DNA of 64,000 bases from Streptomyces niveus (GTDB lineage: Bacteria > Actinomycetota > Actinomycetes > Streptomycetales > Streptomycetaceae), in NCBI RefSeq assembly GCF_001723055.1, contig NZ_MDCR01000040.1:62001-126000 (forward strand). The letters are read 5' to 3'. Shown here piece after piece: positions 47,975-56,368 of this stretch. The notes under the pieces were generated by a model. The model had not been told where the DNA came from and did no database searches. It saw only the letters and a list, made by a program, of their open reading frames with translations. The first letter of the stretch is position 1. Every line of letters begins with the position of its first letter. Both the position numbers and the translations under genes were made by a program.

Positions 47975-48595
47975 ATGGTCCCCCGAAGCGCATCGGTCAA
48001 TGAAGAACTTCGTCGGCGTTCTCGCGAACGGCTTCTGCAGGCGACCGTGGACCTGGTCGACGAGCGCGGTTTCGACGGGACGACCCTGGCCGACATCGCC
48101 GACCGGGCGGGCGCGGCACGCGGACTGGTCTCGTACTACTTCCCCGGCAAGCGCCCCATGTTCCAGTCGGCCGTGCACCGGCTGATGCACCGCACGCTTC
48201 AGGCGGCCCTGGAGCGTGAGCCGCGTACCGACGACGGGCGGGAGCTGCTCGCGCGCGCGATCGACGCCGTCCTCGGTCTCACGGTCGACCATCCGGTGGT
48301 GATGCGCGCGCACATGGCGGGCATTCTCCAGGCCGAGGGCTTCGTGCAGTGCGCCGAGCAGCAGCGGCTCGCCGAGCTGCTGCGCGAGACGATGGTGCGG
48401 TACGGGTCGGACGACGTGGACAGCGACTATCCGCTGCTGCGCGCGCTGATGATGGGCGCGGTGTTCGCGATTCTGCTGCCGGGGGCGGGGATGCCGCTGA
48501 CGAGCCTGCGGGACGAGCTGTTCCAGCGGTTCGGCCTGGACACCTCGTACGCCGTTCCGCCGGGCGGGGAGCCCGCCCGGCGGAACGCGTCATGA
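47975..48595 (+). CDS. TetR-family transcriptional regulator
   Basis: A 206-residue TetR protein. The helix-turn-helix region is RERLLQATVDLVDERGFDGTTLADIADRAGAARGLVSYYFPGKRPMF (about 15-62). The C-terminal ligand domain (LGLTVDHPVVMRAHMAGILQAEGF) resembles TetR_C_6-like domains of broad-specificity repressors. The ATG at 47975 has AGGAG 8 nt upstream. A palindrome overlaps its -10, indicating self-repression. No adjacent target gene is obvious: the next gene is convergent, so its targets other than itself are unknown. Confidence 0.93.
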   Translation: MVPRSASVNEELRRRSRERLLQATVDLVDERGFDGTTLADIADRAGAARGLVSYYFPGKRPMFQSAVHRLMHRTLQAALEREPRTDDGRELLARAIDAVLGLTVDHPVVMRAHMAGILQAEGFVQCAEQQRLAELLRETMVRYGSDDVDSDYPLLRALMMGAVFAILLPGAGMPLTSLRDELFQRFGLDTSYAVPPGGEPARRNAS

Positions 48596-48654
48596 CGTGA
48601 TGCCCTCACGCTCCTGCCGGTCCGGCCGGCCACCGAAGTGACCGGCCGCGCACG

Positions 48655-50154
48655 TCAGTTGCGGAAGTCCTCGAAGTAGTCCGGCTGCGTCTGGACGTTG
48701 AGCTCGTCCATCTTCACCCGCTTCGCCTCGTTGGTCCGGGGGTCGTCGAGCTTGATGACGTCCAGGCCCTTGGCGATGTCGTTCGAGTAGATGTAGCCGT
48801 TGTAGTAGTACGCCGACCACGGACCGGCCGTGGTGACCTGGTCGAGGGTGACCGGGCCACGCTCGAAGTAGCCGATCTCCTTGGGCTTCGAGGAGTTGGT
48901 GAAGTCCCAGACCGAGATGCCGCCCTGGTACCAGGCCTGGACCATGATGTCCTTGCCCTTGACCGGGATCAGCGAGCCGTTGTGCGCCACGCACACCTCG
49001 GCGTCCGCCTGCGGACGGTCGATCTTGAAGTAGCTCTTGAACTCCAGCTTCCGCTTGTCGCCCTTGCCGACGATGTCGTAGATGCCGTCGGCGCCGCGCT
49101 TGGGGCCGATCTCCTCGTTGCAGGTCGCCGCGCCGCCGCCGCCGAGCTCGTCGGTGAAGACGACCTTGTTGGCCTTCTGGTTGAAGGTCGCGGAGTGCCA
49201 GAAGGCGAAGTTGACGTTGTCCTGGACGCGGTCGATGATCCTCGGCGCCTCCGGGTCCTTGATGTCGAACAGGATGCCGTCACCCATGCACGCGCCGGCG
49301 GCGACGTCCTTGGAGGGCAGCACCGTGATGTCGTGGCAGCCGCTGGTCGCCGAGACGCCCGGGTTGGTGGGCGCGCCGGGGTTGCCGCCGTCCGGGAACA
49401 GCACCGGGAAGTCGACGATCTTCGACTGCTCGGGCGCCTTGCGGGGCACCTTGATGATGCTGATGCCGTCGTGCGGCGGCTGGCAGTCCGGGAACGCGGT
49501 GCTGGGCGAGTACGAGGAGACGTACACGTACACGTTCTTACGGTCGGGCACGAGCGTGTGCGTGTGCGAACCGCACGCGGTCTCGACAGCGGCGACGTAC
49601 TCCGGGTTGCGCTTGTCGCTGATGTCGAAGATCTTCATGCCCTCCCAGGAGGACTTCTCCGTCGCCGGCTGCGAGACGCTGGAGCAGGAGTTGTCGCTGC
49701 GCGAGGCGTCCGTCGACAGGAAGAGCAGGTCTCCCGAGACGGATATGTCGTTCTGACCGCCGGGGCACAGGACCTGCGCGACGGTCTTCGGCTTCGACGG
49801 CTTGCTGATGTCGAAGATCCGGAAACCGTCATAGTTGCCCGAGAAGGCGTACTTGCCCTGGAAGGCAATGTCCGAGTTGGTCCCCTTCAGGTGCTCCTTG
49901 GGGACGTTCGCGACGTGCGACATGTTGTCGCTGTGGATGATCTCGTCGATGCCGGGTATCTCGTTGTTCTCGATGGCCTTCCGGGCCTCGGCCTGCTGGC
50001 TCTTGGAGGTCTCCTCCTTGGCCGGCTTGGTACCGGGGTCCGGTGTGGCGACCGCCGGTCCGGCGGCCAGCAGTGTGGCGAAGAGCCCGGCGGCAGCGGC
50101 TGCTGCCACGCCCAGACGTCTACGCCGCACGCGGGTGTTGTGCAACGAAGTCAC
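48655..50154 (-). CDS. Secreted LVIVD-repeat beta-propeller protein
   Basis: A 499-residue exported protein. The signal (RVRRRRLGVAAAAAAGLFATLLAAGPAVATP) is followed by repeats of the LVIVD type: FRIFDISKPSKPKTVAQVL, MKIFDISDKRNPEYVAAV, GILFDIKDPEAPRIIDRV, ISVWDFTNSSKPKEIGYF and LDVIKLDDPRTNEAKRV, which build a beta-propeller. Surface function unknown; relatives are often linked to metal or copper handling genes. It begins at GTG with GGGAGG 5 nt upstream and is divergent from a DUF305 lipoprotein, a pair I recall from other actinomycetes. Confidence 0.9.
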   Translation of the reverse strand: MTSLHNTRVRRRRLGVAAAAAAGLFATLLAAGPAVATPDPGTKPAKEETSKSQQAEARKAIENNEIPGIDEIIHSDNMSHVANVPKEHLKGTNSDIAFQGKYAFSGNYDGFRIFDISKPSKPKTVAQVLCPGGQNDISVSGDLLFLSTDASRSDNSCSSVSQPATEKSSWEGMKIFDISDKRNPEYVAAVETACGSHTHTLVPDRKNVYVYVSSYSPSTAFPDCQPPHDGISIIKVPRKAPEQSKIVDFPVLFPDGGNPGAPTNPGVSATSGCHDITVLPSKDVAAGACMGDGILFDIKDPEAPRIIDRVQDNVNFAFWHSATFNQKANKVVFTDELGGGGAATCNEEIGPKRGADGIYDIVGKGDKRKLEFKSYFKIDRPQADAEVCVAHNGSLIPVKGKDIMVQAWYQGGISVWDFTNSSKPKEIGYFERGPVTLDQVTTAGPWSAYYYNGYIYSNDIAKGLDVIKLDDPRTNEAKRVKMDELNVQTQPDYFEDFRN

Positions 50155-50343
50155 TGCGTCCTCCCTTGTATCCGTTCCCAGTTGAACGGCTTACGGACCT
50201 CGGCAGTATCGTCCTTCACATGTACATCTCAACAGATGGCAACCTAGATGTAATGAAAGTTTTTGATCACTCGTGTCCGGAAGCGTGTTAGGAAAGGGCC
50301 TAACAACGTGCCCGATACACGTCAAGTACCTCAGGAGGTCACC

Positions 50344-51021
50344 GTGTTGATCCGGACCAGGAGTCCACGTGCCCTCCGGCCGGCGGTGGCGGCTGCCGCC
50401 CTGGCCGCTCTACTCGCCCTGGGAGCCTGCGACTCGGGCGACGACGAGCAGAAGAGCGAGACCAGGAGCGGCGCCACGGGGCAGATCGTCGCCCCCGGCA
50501 AACCGGGTGAGAAGTCCAGGACGCTCTCCCCGGAGGAGGCGGCGAAGGAGATACCGGACAACACCCCCAACTCCTCCGACTTCGGCTACGCGACGATGAT
50601 GATCCAGCACCACAGCCAGGCGCTGGTGATGACCGAACTCGCCCCCGACCGCGCCGGGTCCAGCCAGATCAAGCGGCTCGCCGAGCGCATCGCCGCGTCG
50701 CAGAAGCCGGAGATCGGCGCGATGGAGGGCTGGCTGAAGATCAACGGCGGCGAGGAGAAGGCGAAGAAGGAGGGCGGCCACGACCACGGCTCGATGGACA
50801 TGCCTGGCATGGCCACCGAAGCCCAGCTGGCGAAGCTGCGCGCCGCCAAGGGCAAGGCGTTCGACGACCTCTTCATCAACCTCATGGTCACGCACCACCA
50901 GGGCGCCGTCACGATGGCGACCGAGGCGCTGTCGGGCGGCAACAACGTCCAACTCGAAGAGATGGCCAGCGACGTGATCGCGCAGCAGACGTCCGAGATC
51001 AACCGGATGCGTTCGCTGTAG
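50344..51021 (+). CDS. DUF305 family lipoprotein
   Basis: A 225-residue lipoprotein. The signal peptide has basic residues, then AALAALLALGAC (lipobox, Cys about residue 27). The mature protein is the ferritin-like DUF305 fold with two histidine-rich half-repeats, MMIQHHSQALVMT and LMVTHHQGAVTMA, and between them a His/Met-rich loop GGHDHGSMDMPGM that could bind copper. DUF305 proteins are associated with copper tolerance; activity here is inferred. GTG 50344 is chosen because AGGAGG lies just upstream. Divergent from the LVIVD gene across 189 bp. Confidence 0.9.
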   Translation: MLIRTRSPRALRPAVAAAALAALLALGACDSGDDEQKSETRSGATGQIVAPGKPGEKSRTLSPEEAAKEIPDNTPNSSDFGYATMMIQHHSQALVMTELAPDRAGSSQIKRLAERIAASQKPEIGAMEGWLKINGGEEKAKKEGGHDHGSMDMPGMATEAQLAKLRAAKGKAFDDLFINLMVTHHQGAVTMATEALSGGNNVQLEEMASDVIAQQTSEINRMRSL

Positions 51022-51028
51022 CGCGCGT

Positions 51029-51057
51029 CGGGGCCTCTTGCACGAGGGCAGGCCCCG
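51029..51057. terminator. Bidirectional terminator after the DUF305 gene
   Basis: 8-bp arms (51029-51036 and 51050-51057) with a 13-nt loop in the 41-bp gap between convergent stop codons. Confidence 0.7.
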
Positions 51058-51062
51058 GAGGC

Positions 51063-51824
51063 TCAGCGGCGGCGGTGACGGGGCGTCAGATAGCCCCCGT
51101 CGCGGGCGCTCGCGATGAGCCCGAGCGACTTGCGGCGCCCGTACCCCGTCGCGCACATCACCGCGAGGACCGGGTCCTGGCCCAGCTGCTGCGCCCTGCG
51201 GTACGTCGCCGCCACGCCGCGCCGGTCCGCGTGGTCGGACGACGCGGGGTCGACGGCGCGGTGCCGGCCGGCGGGCGGGGGCTCGTCCGCCAGCAGGTGT
51301 GCGGCCGGGTCGGCGGCATCGGCCGACTCGGTGGGCCGGCCCTCGTACTCGTACCCCTCGCCCTCCTCCGTGACGGCCACCGCCACGTCCGCCCCCATAC
51401 CCTCCATGTCCTGCGCGTCCTGCGTGCTGTGCGGAACGGGCGCCGCCGTGTCGTCCTCGGTGACCGGCCCCAGCTCCACGTGGTGCTGTCCCGCCACCGC
51501 CCGGCAGGCGTACGCGAGCGGCGCCTCGATCCAGGCACCCAGCTCGGTCAGGTCATCCAGCGGCAGCGGCGGATCGGCCTGCGCGTCCTCGACAGCGATC
51601 ACGCCGTCCCGCAGCACGGCGAGTACGTCGACACGCGCCCCGTCGGCGAACGTCAGCCGGATGTCCACCCAGGGCGGCACCAGCTCCCCCGGTGACAGCT
51701 CGCACCGGCCGCCCGGCGGCGAATCGCAGGTGACCGTGCCATACCCCTGCACCTCCCACCGGGGCCAGACAGGTGCCGTGGGCTCAGCGGCGGAAGTCAT
51801 CTCAAGTTCTGACACATTCACCAC
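51063..51824 (-). CDS. DUF6214 family protein
   Basis: A 253-residue protein recognised by VWPRWEVQGYGTVTCD and WVDIRLTFADGARVDVLAVLRDGVIAVEDAQADPPLPLDDLTELGAWIEAPLAYACR, the DUF6214 core, and by the C-terminal helical block RRAQQLGQDPVLAVMCATGYGRRKSLGLIASARDGGYL. In between lies a ~70-residue acidic low-complexity linker (TEDDTAAPVPHSTQDAQD ... ADEPPPAGRH). Function unknown; the C-terminal block looks like a small DNA- or protein-binding helical domain. The family is widespread in Streptomyces, I believe. No membrane or signal segments. Confidence 0.75.
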   Translation of the reverse strand: MVNVSELEMTSAAEPTAPVWPRWEVQGYGTVTCDSPPGGRCELSPGELVPPWVDIRLTFADGARVDVLAVLRDGVIAVEDAQADPPLPLDDLTELGAWIEAPLAYACRAVAGQHHVELGPVTEDDTAAPVPHSTQDAQDMEGMGADVAVAVTEEGEGYEYEGRPTESADAADPAAHLLADEPPPAGRHRAVDPASSDHADRRGVAATYRRAQQLGQDPVLAVMCATGYGRRKSLGLIASARDGGYLTPRHRRR

Positions 51825-52014
51825 TTAATCAGGCAATTCTTCCCCGCCGCCGTGGCACACCCGCCATCCCCGCGCATCGCACTCGGTCAGCGCACTGCCG
51901 TACCCCCACGCGCGCCGTCTCCCGCGCCGTCTCCCGTGAGCCGACGGTGTCGCGCACTCCACGGCCCCCCGCCCCGGTGCGATGCTGGAAGCCTCCTGCC
52001 GGAAGGAGTACGCC

Positions 52015-53412
52015 GTGCTGCGCATCGCCGTCGTCGGATCGGGTCCCAGCGGGGTCTACACCGCCCAGGCGCTCGTCGGGCAGCCGCTGGTCCCCGGCGT
52101 CCTGGTGGATGTCCTGGACCGGCTCCCCTGCCCGTACGGACTGGTGCGCTACGGCGTCGCGCCCGACCACGAGAAGATCAAGTCCCTCCAGAACACGCTG
52201 CGTTCGGTGCTGGAGCACGACCGGGTCCGGTTCCTCGGCAACGTGGAGATCGGCGCGCACGGCCTCACGCCCGAGCGGCTGCTGGGGCTCTACCACGCGG
52301 TCGTGTACTGCGTCGGCGCCGCCCGGGACCGCCGGCTCGGCATCCCCGGCGAAGACCTGGCGGGCAGCCACTCGGCGACCGACTTCGTCTCCTGGTACAG
52401 CGCGCACCCCGACGCCGCGCCCGCCGGCTTCGGGCTCGGCGCGCGCTCGGTGGTGGTGATCGGCGTGGGCAACGTCGCCGTCGACGTGGCGCGCGTCCTG
52501 GCGCGTGGCGCGGAGGACCTGCGGCCGACGGACGTACCGCACCCGGCGCTCGGCGCGCTGGCCGGCAGCGCGGTCCGGGACGTGCACATGGTCGGCAGGC
52601 GTGGTCCCTCGCAGGCGAAGTTCACCACCAAGGAGCTGCGTGAACTGGGCGCGCTGCCCTCGGCGGAGGTACGGGTGGAGCCCGCCGACCTGGCGCTCGA
52701 CCCGGCGTACGCCTCTGATCCGGGAACGGTACGGCCCCCGGCGGCCGGTGCGCCGGAGCCGCTCGCCGCTGTTAACAGACGCAACGTCGACGTCGTACGC
52801 GGCTGGGCCGCGCTGCCCGACCGGGGCCGGGAGCGCCGTATCCATCTGCGGTTCTTCCTGCGTCCGGTGGAACTGCTCGGGGCCGAGGGACGGGTCACGG
52901 CCGTACGGTTCGAACGCACCGCGCCCGACGAGCGCGGCGGCGTGCGGGGCACCGGGACGTACGAGGAGATCGAGGCGGGACTCGTCCTGCGGGCGGTCGG
53001 GTACCGGGGAGTGCCGATCGAGGGGCTGCCCTTCGACGGGACGACGGGCACGGTGCCGCATCTGGCGGGGCGGGTGCTGCGGCACGGGGTGGCGTCGCCC
53101 GGCGAGTACGTGGCGGGCTGGATCAAGCGCGGCCCGACAGGGGTGATCGGCACCAATCGCGCCTGCGCGAAGGAGACGGTCGTCTCGCTCGTCGCGGACG
53201 CGCCGTCACTGTCGGCACGCCGGATCACGGCGGACCCGATCGACGCGCTGCGGGCGGCCGGGCACCGGCCGGTGGAATGGCCGGGCTGGCTGGCGATCGA
53301 GGACGCGGAGGCGGCGCTGGGCGCGTCGCTGGGACGGCGGTCGGTGAAGATCCCGGACTGGGAGGGCCTGCTGACGGCGGCGCGCGGTGAGCGCGGGCCG
53401 TCGCGTCCGTAG
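52015..53412 (+). CDS. Ferredoxin-NADP+ reductase-like flavoprotein (FprA type)
   Basis: A 465-residue adrenodoxin-reductase-like protein. It starts MLRIAVVGSGPSGVYTAQALV (FAD-binding GxGxxG), continues PFLP-type VLDRLPCPYGLVRYGVAPDHEKIK and has the NADPH site VVVIGVGNVAVDVARVLARGAEDL and the FAD/NADPH-proximal GWIKRGPTGVIGTNRACAKETV. It passes electrons from NADPH to a ferredoxin serving a P450 or another oxygenase. GTG 52015 has GGAAGGAG just upstream. The gene is monocistronic and no ferredoxin or P450 gene lies close. Confidence 0.92.
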   Translation: MLRIAVVGSGPSGVYTAQALVGQPLVPGVLVDVLDRLPCPYGLVRYGVAPDHEKIKSLQNTLRSVLEHDRVRFLGNVEIGAHGLTPERLLGLYHAVVYCVGAARDRRLGIPGEDLAGSHSATDFVSWYSAHPDAAPAGFGLGARSVVVIGVGNVAVDVARVLARGAEDLRPTDVPHPALGALAGSAVRDVHMVGRRGPSQAKFTTKELRELGALPSAEVRVEPADLALDPAYASDPGTVRPPAAGAPEPLAAVNRRNVDVVRGWAALPDRGRERRIHLRFFLRPVELLGAEGRVTAVRFERTAPDERGGVRGTGTYEEIEAGLVLRAVGYRGVPIEGLPFDGTTGTVPHLAGRVLRHGVASPGEYVAGWIKRGPTGVIGTNRACAKETVVSLVADAPSLSARRITADPIDALRAAGHRPVEWPGWLAIEDAEAALGASLGRRSVKIPDWEGLLTAARGERGPSRP

Positions 53413-53438
53413 GGCGTGCCCCGGGGGCGCGCGCCGGG

Positions 53439-53456
53439 CGGATCGGACCCGATCCG
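53439..53456. promoter_or_regulatory. Perfect palindrome CGGATCGG-AC-CCGATCCG
   Basis: An 18-bp inverted repeat just after the FprA-like stop, 20 nt before a TAGAAT -10. It could be a terminator stem of the upstream gene (GC-rich, no T-run) or an operator controlling the downstream promoter. Confidence 0.5.
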
Positions 53457-53476
53457 AACACCGGATCACCGAGTGC

Positions 53477-53538
53477 TAGAATTGGTCGTCGTTCAAGCCT
53501 TCCCGCCTACGGATTCCGATCCGCCGGGGAGGCTTTTT
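53477..53538 (+). terminator. Promoter-like -10 followed by a hairpin with a T-run (possible attenuator or small RNA)
   Basis: TAGAAT (53477-53482) fits a Streptomyces -10. Within about 15 nt starts an 11-bp stem (53495-53505 with 53525-53535, one U-G wobble) enclosing a second hairpin (CGGAT/ATCCG at 53510-53523), ending in TTTTT (53534-53538). T-runs after a hairpin are unusual in this genome. It lies 82 nt before the aldo/keto reductase start. Confidence 0.65.
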
Positions 53539-53619
53539 CGCGTGCCCGGACCCGGTTCGTACCCCCGGCCCGGTCGCCCTCCTGAACGGCTCGCCCGTCC
53601 CGTCACGCAGAGGAGATCC

Positions 53620-54534
53620 ATGTCCGACACGAGTACGCGCCCCGCGACGGCCGCCGGCACCTGGCAGCTCGGGGATCTGACCGTCAACCGCGTGGGGTTC
53701 GGCGCGATGCGGCTGACCGGCGGCACCCCGTTCGGTCCCGGCGGCGCGTCGAGCGACCGGGAGAGATCCGTCGCCGTGCTCCGGCGCGCCGTCGAACTCG
53801 GTGTGAACCACATCGACACGGCCGCGTTCTACTTCTCCCCCACGCGCTCCGCCAACGAGTTGATCAACCGGGCGCTCGCGCCGTACTCGGACGACCTGGT
53901 CATCGCCACCAAGGTCTGGCCGGCCAGGGACCCCTCGGGCGCGTGGTGGTGGGCCGAGCCCGAGCAGTTGCGCGGTCAGGTCGAGGAGAACCTGCGTCAG
54001 CTCGGCCGTGACCATCTCGACGTGGTGAACCTGCGCCTGCCGCGCAGCTGGACGACCGGCCCGGTCGCGGAGCACTTCGGAGCACTGGCCGAGCTGCGCG
54101 AGGCCGGGCTCATCCGGCATCTCGGCGTCTCCAACGTGACGTCCGCGCAGCTGGCGGAGGCCCGGACCATCGCGCCCGTCGTCTGCGTGCAGAACGCGTA
54201 CAGCGTCGACGCGCCGGGCTCGGAGCAGGAGTTGCTCCGCGAGTGCGGTGAACTCGGCATCGCCTTCGTGCCGTTCTTCGCGATCGCCGGCGGGCAGCGC
54301 GAGGAAGGCGCGAGTGCCGCCGTGGACGAGGCGGTGCTCGCCGTGGCCCGGGCGCACGGCGCGTCGCCCGCGCAGATCCGGCTGGCGTGGACGCTGGAGC
54401 AGGGCCCGCACGTCCTGGCCATCCCTGGTACGGGCAATCCGGACCACCTCGCCGAGAACGTGGCGGCCGGCGCGATCCGCCTCTCCGGCGAGGAGATCGC
54501 GCGCCTGGGATCGGTCCGTCCGGCCGACGGGTAG
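53620..54534 (+). CDS. Aldo/keto reductase
   Basis: A 304-residue AKR-fold TIM barrel. Motifs: VNRVGFGAMRLTGG, GVNHIDTAAFYFSPTRSANELI (catalytic Asp and Tyr), LVIATKVWP (catalytic Lys), LIRHLGVSNVTSAQL and IPGTGNPDHLAENVAAGAI (NADPH binding). The usual tetrad His after strand 4 is replaced (DVVNLRLP), a change I recall in an actinobacterial subgroup. It reduces aldehydes or ketones with NADPH; substrate unknown. GAGGAG lies 6 nt before the ATG. The gene is preceded by an unusual hairpin with a T-run that may control read-through. Confidence 0.92.
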   Translation: MSDTSTRPATAAGTWQLGDLTVNRVGFGAMRLTGGTPFGPGGASSDRERSVAVLRRAVELGVNHIDTAAFYFSPTRSANELINRALAPYSDDLVIATKVWPARDPSGAWWWAEPEQLRGQVEENLRQLGRDHLDVVNLRLPRSWTTGPVAEHFGALAELREAGLIRHLGVSNVTSAQLAEARTIAPVVCVQNAYSVDAPGSEQELLRECGELGIAFVPFFAIAGGQREEGASAAVDEAVLAVARAHGASPAQIRLAWTLEQGPHVLAIPGTGNPDHLAENVAAGAIRLSGEEIARLGSVRPADG

Positions 54535-54603
54535 CGGCACCGGCACCGGGCTCGGGCCGATTCGTTGATCGCGACGTCCCGCGGCGCATTAGAGTGACGC
54601 CCC

Positions 54604-55278
54604 GTGGCACGTGAACTCAAAGAAATCGTCGAGTCCGGATGGGCCGACGCCCTCGCCCCGGTGGCCCAGCGCATCACCGGGATGGGCGACTTCCTCCGCG
54701 CGGAGATCGCCGCCGGACGCACCTATCTCCCCGCGGGTCCGAATGTGCTGCGCGCCTTTCAGCAGCCGTTCGAGGACGTGCGGGTCCTGATCGTCGGTCA
54801 GGACCCGTACCCCACCCCGGGGCACGCGGTGGGCCTGAGCTTCTCCGTCGCGCCCGAGGTGCGGCCGGTGCCGGGCAGTCTGGACAACATCTTCCGGGAG
54901 ATGCACGCGGACATCGGCGCGCCCCGGCCGTCCAACGGGGATCTGACGCCCTGGACGCGGCAGGGGGTGCTCCTGCTGAACAGGGCCCTGACCACCGCGC
55001 CACGTAAACCGGCCGCGCACCGGGGCAAGGGCTGGGAAGAGGTCACCGAGCAGGCCATCCGGGCACTGGTCGCGCGGAACAAGCCGCTGGTGTCGATCCT
55101 GTGGGGGCGTGACGCGCGCAATCTGCGTCCGCTGCTCGGTCAGTTGCCGGCGATCGAGTCGGCGCACCCCTCCCCGATGTCGGCGGACCGGGGCTTCTTC
55201 GGCTCGCGTCCGTTCAGCCGTGCCAACGAACTCCTCGTCCAGCAGGGCGCGCAGCCCGTCGACTGGCCGCTGCCGTGA
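54604..55278 (+). CDS. ung: Uracil-DNA glycosylase
   Basis: A 224-residue family-1 UDG. Motifs: [22 protein letters not shown] (catalytic Asp), LLLNRALTT and the uracil-recognition/His loop [23 protein letters not shown]. It removes uracil from DNA in base-excision repair. The start is a GTG. Its stop overlaps the downstream kinase start as GTGA, so the two are co-translated even though their roles seem unrelated. In Streptomyces coelicolor the ung gene lies near position SCO1114 (from memory), which agrees with the synteny of this end of the window. Confidence 0.96.
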   Translation: MARELKEIVESGWADALAPVAQRITGMGDFLRAEIAAGRTYLPAGPNVLRAFQQPFEDVRVLIVGQDPYPTPGHAVGLSFSVAPEVRPVPGSLDNIFREMHADIGAPRPSNGDLTPWTRQGVLLLNRALTTAPRKPAAHRGKGWEEVTEQAIRALVARNKPLVSILWGRDARNLRPLLGQLPAIESAHPSPMSADRGFFGSRPFSRANELLVQQGAQPVDWPLP

Positions 55279-56273
55279 GCCGGGTGCTCGGCGTCGACTC
55301 GGGCGGGTCCGGTCTGCGGATCGCGCTCGGGTCGACGGACGGCACGTCGGCGGACGGTGACGGGGCGGTCGTTACGCTCGGCACCGCCGTGTCCACCGAG
55401 CCGGTCCGCACCGGCCCTTCGGGCATCGATCCGGACCATTTGCTGGAGCAGTTGCTGCCCGCCGTCCGGACGCTGCTCGCGCGCGCGGACGGCTCCGAGG
55501 CGCCGGTGGCCCTCGCGATCGGCGCCGCCGGGATGGCGACGCTCGGCGACGGGCTCCGCGCCGAACTGCCCGCCGCGCTGGAAAGCGCCCTGGGGGTACG
55601 GCGGTTGGCGCTGGCCGCCGACGCGGTCACCGCGTACGCGGGGGCGCTCGGCCAGCGTCCGGGCGCCGTCGTGGCCGCCGGTACGGGAATGATCGCGCTC
55701 GGTACCGATCTGACGGACTGGCAGCGCGCGGACGGCTGGGGGCATCTGCTCGGCGACTGCGGCGGCGGTGCCTGGATCGGCCGGGCGGGGCTGGAGTCGG
55801 CGATGCGCGCGTACGACGGGCGGCGTGGCGGCTCGGCCGCACTTCTGTCCCGGATGGAAGCCGTGTTCGGTCCGGCGTCGGGGATGCCTGGGGCCGTCTA
55901 TCCGCGTACGGACCGGCCCGCCGTGCTCGCCTCGTTCGCGCCCGAGGTGGCCCGCTGCGCGGCGCACGACCCGGTCGCCGCGGGCATCGTCGAGGAGGCG
56001 GCGCGGTACATCGCGGACGCGGCCGTCGCGGTGTGTCCGCAGGCCGAGGGGGCTGAAGTCGCCCTGACGGGTGGGCTGTTCAAGATGGGCGACCCGCTGC
56101 TCGTACCACTGCGCGCGGAGTTGGCCGAGCGGCTGCCGCACGCCAGGACGGTGTCGGCGCAGGGCGATCCGCTCGCGGGGGCGCTGCGGATCGCCGGTGC
56201 GCTCGCGACCGGTTCGCTGCGACTTCCGTGCGACGGGCGGCTGTTGTCCGTTCCGACAGAGCGGGACGAATAA
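55275..56273 (+). CDS. BadF/BadG-type ATPase, probable N-acetylglucosamine kinase
   Basis: A 332-residue ASKHA-fold kinase. The phosphate-1 loop is [18 protein letters not shown], the central block [33 protein letters not shown], and the [18 protein letters not shown] plus [15 protein letters not shown] complete the BadF/BcrA family pattern, which in actinobacteria includes GlcNAc kinases. It would phosphorylate N-acetylglucosamine from cell-wall or chitin turnover. GTGA overlap with ung. The product could equally act on another amino sugar. Confidence 0.88.
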   Translation: MSRVLGVDSGGSGLRIALGSTDGTSADGDGAVVTLGTAVSTEPVRTGPSGIDPDHLLEQLLPAVRTLLARADGSEAPVALAIGAAGMATLGDGLRAELPAALESALGVRRLALAADAVTAYAGALGQRPGAVVAAGTGMIALGTDLTDWQRADGWGHLLGDCGGGAWIGRAGLESAMRAYDGRRGGSAALLSRMEAVFGPASGMPGAVYPRTDRPAVLASFAPEVARCAAHDPVAAGIVEEAARYIADAAVAVCPQAEGAEVALTGGLFKMGDPLLVPLRAELAERLPHARTVSAQGDPLAGALRIAGALATGSLRLPCDGRLLSVPTERDE

Positions 56274-56368
56274 ACAGTAAGCAGCATTTCGAAAAAATAT
56301 GGACAGATGACGCGCGACCGGCCCCTCCCCGAACAGTCGACCCCACAAAACCAGTAGCATTCGGCGCC

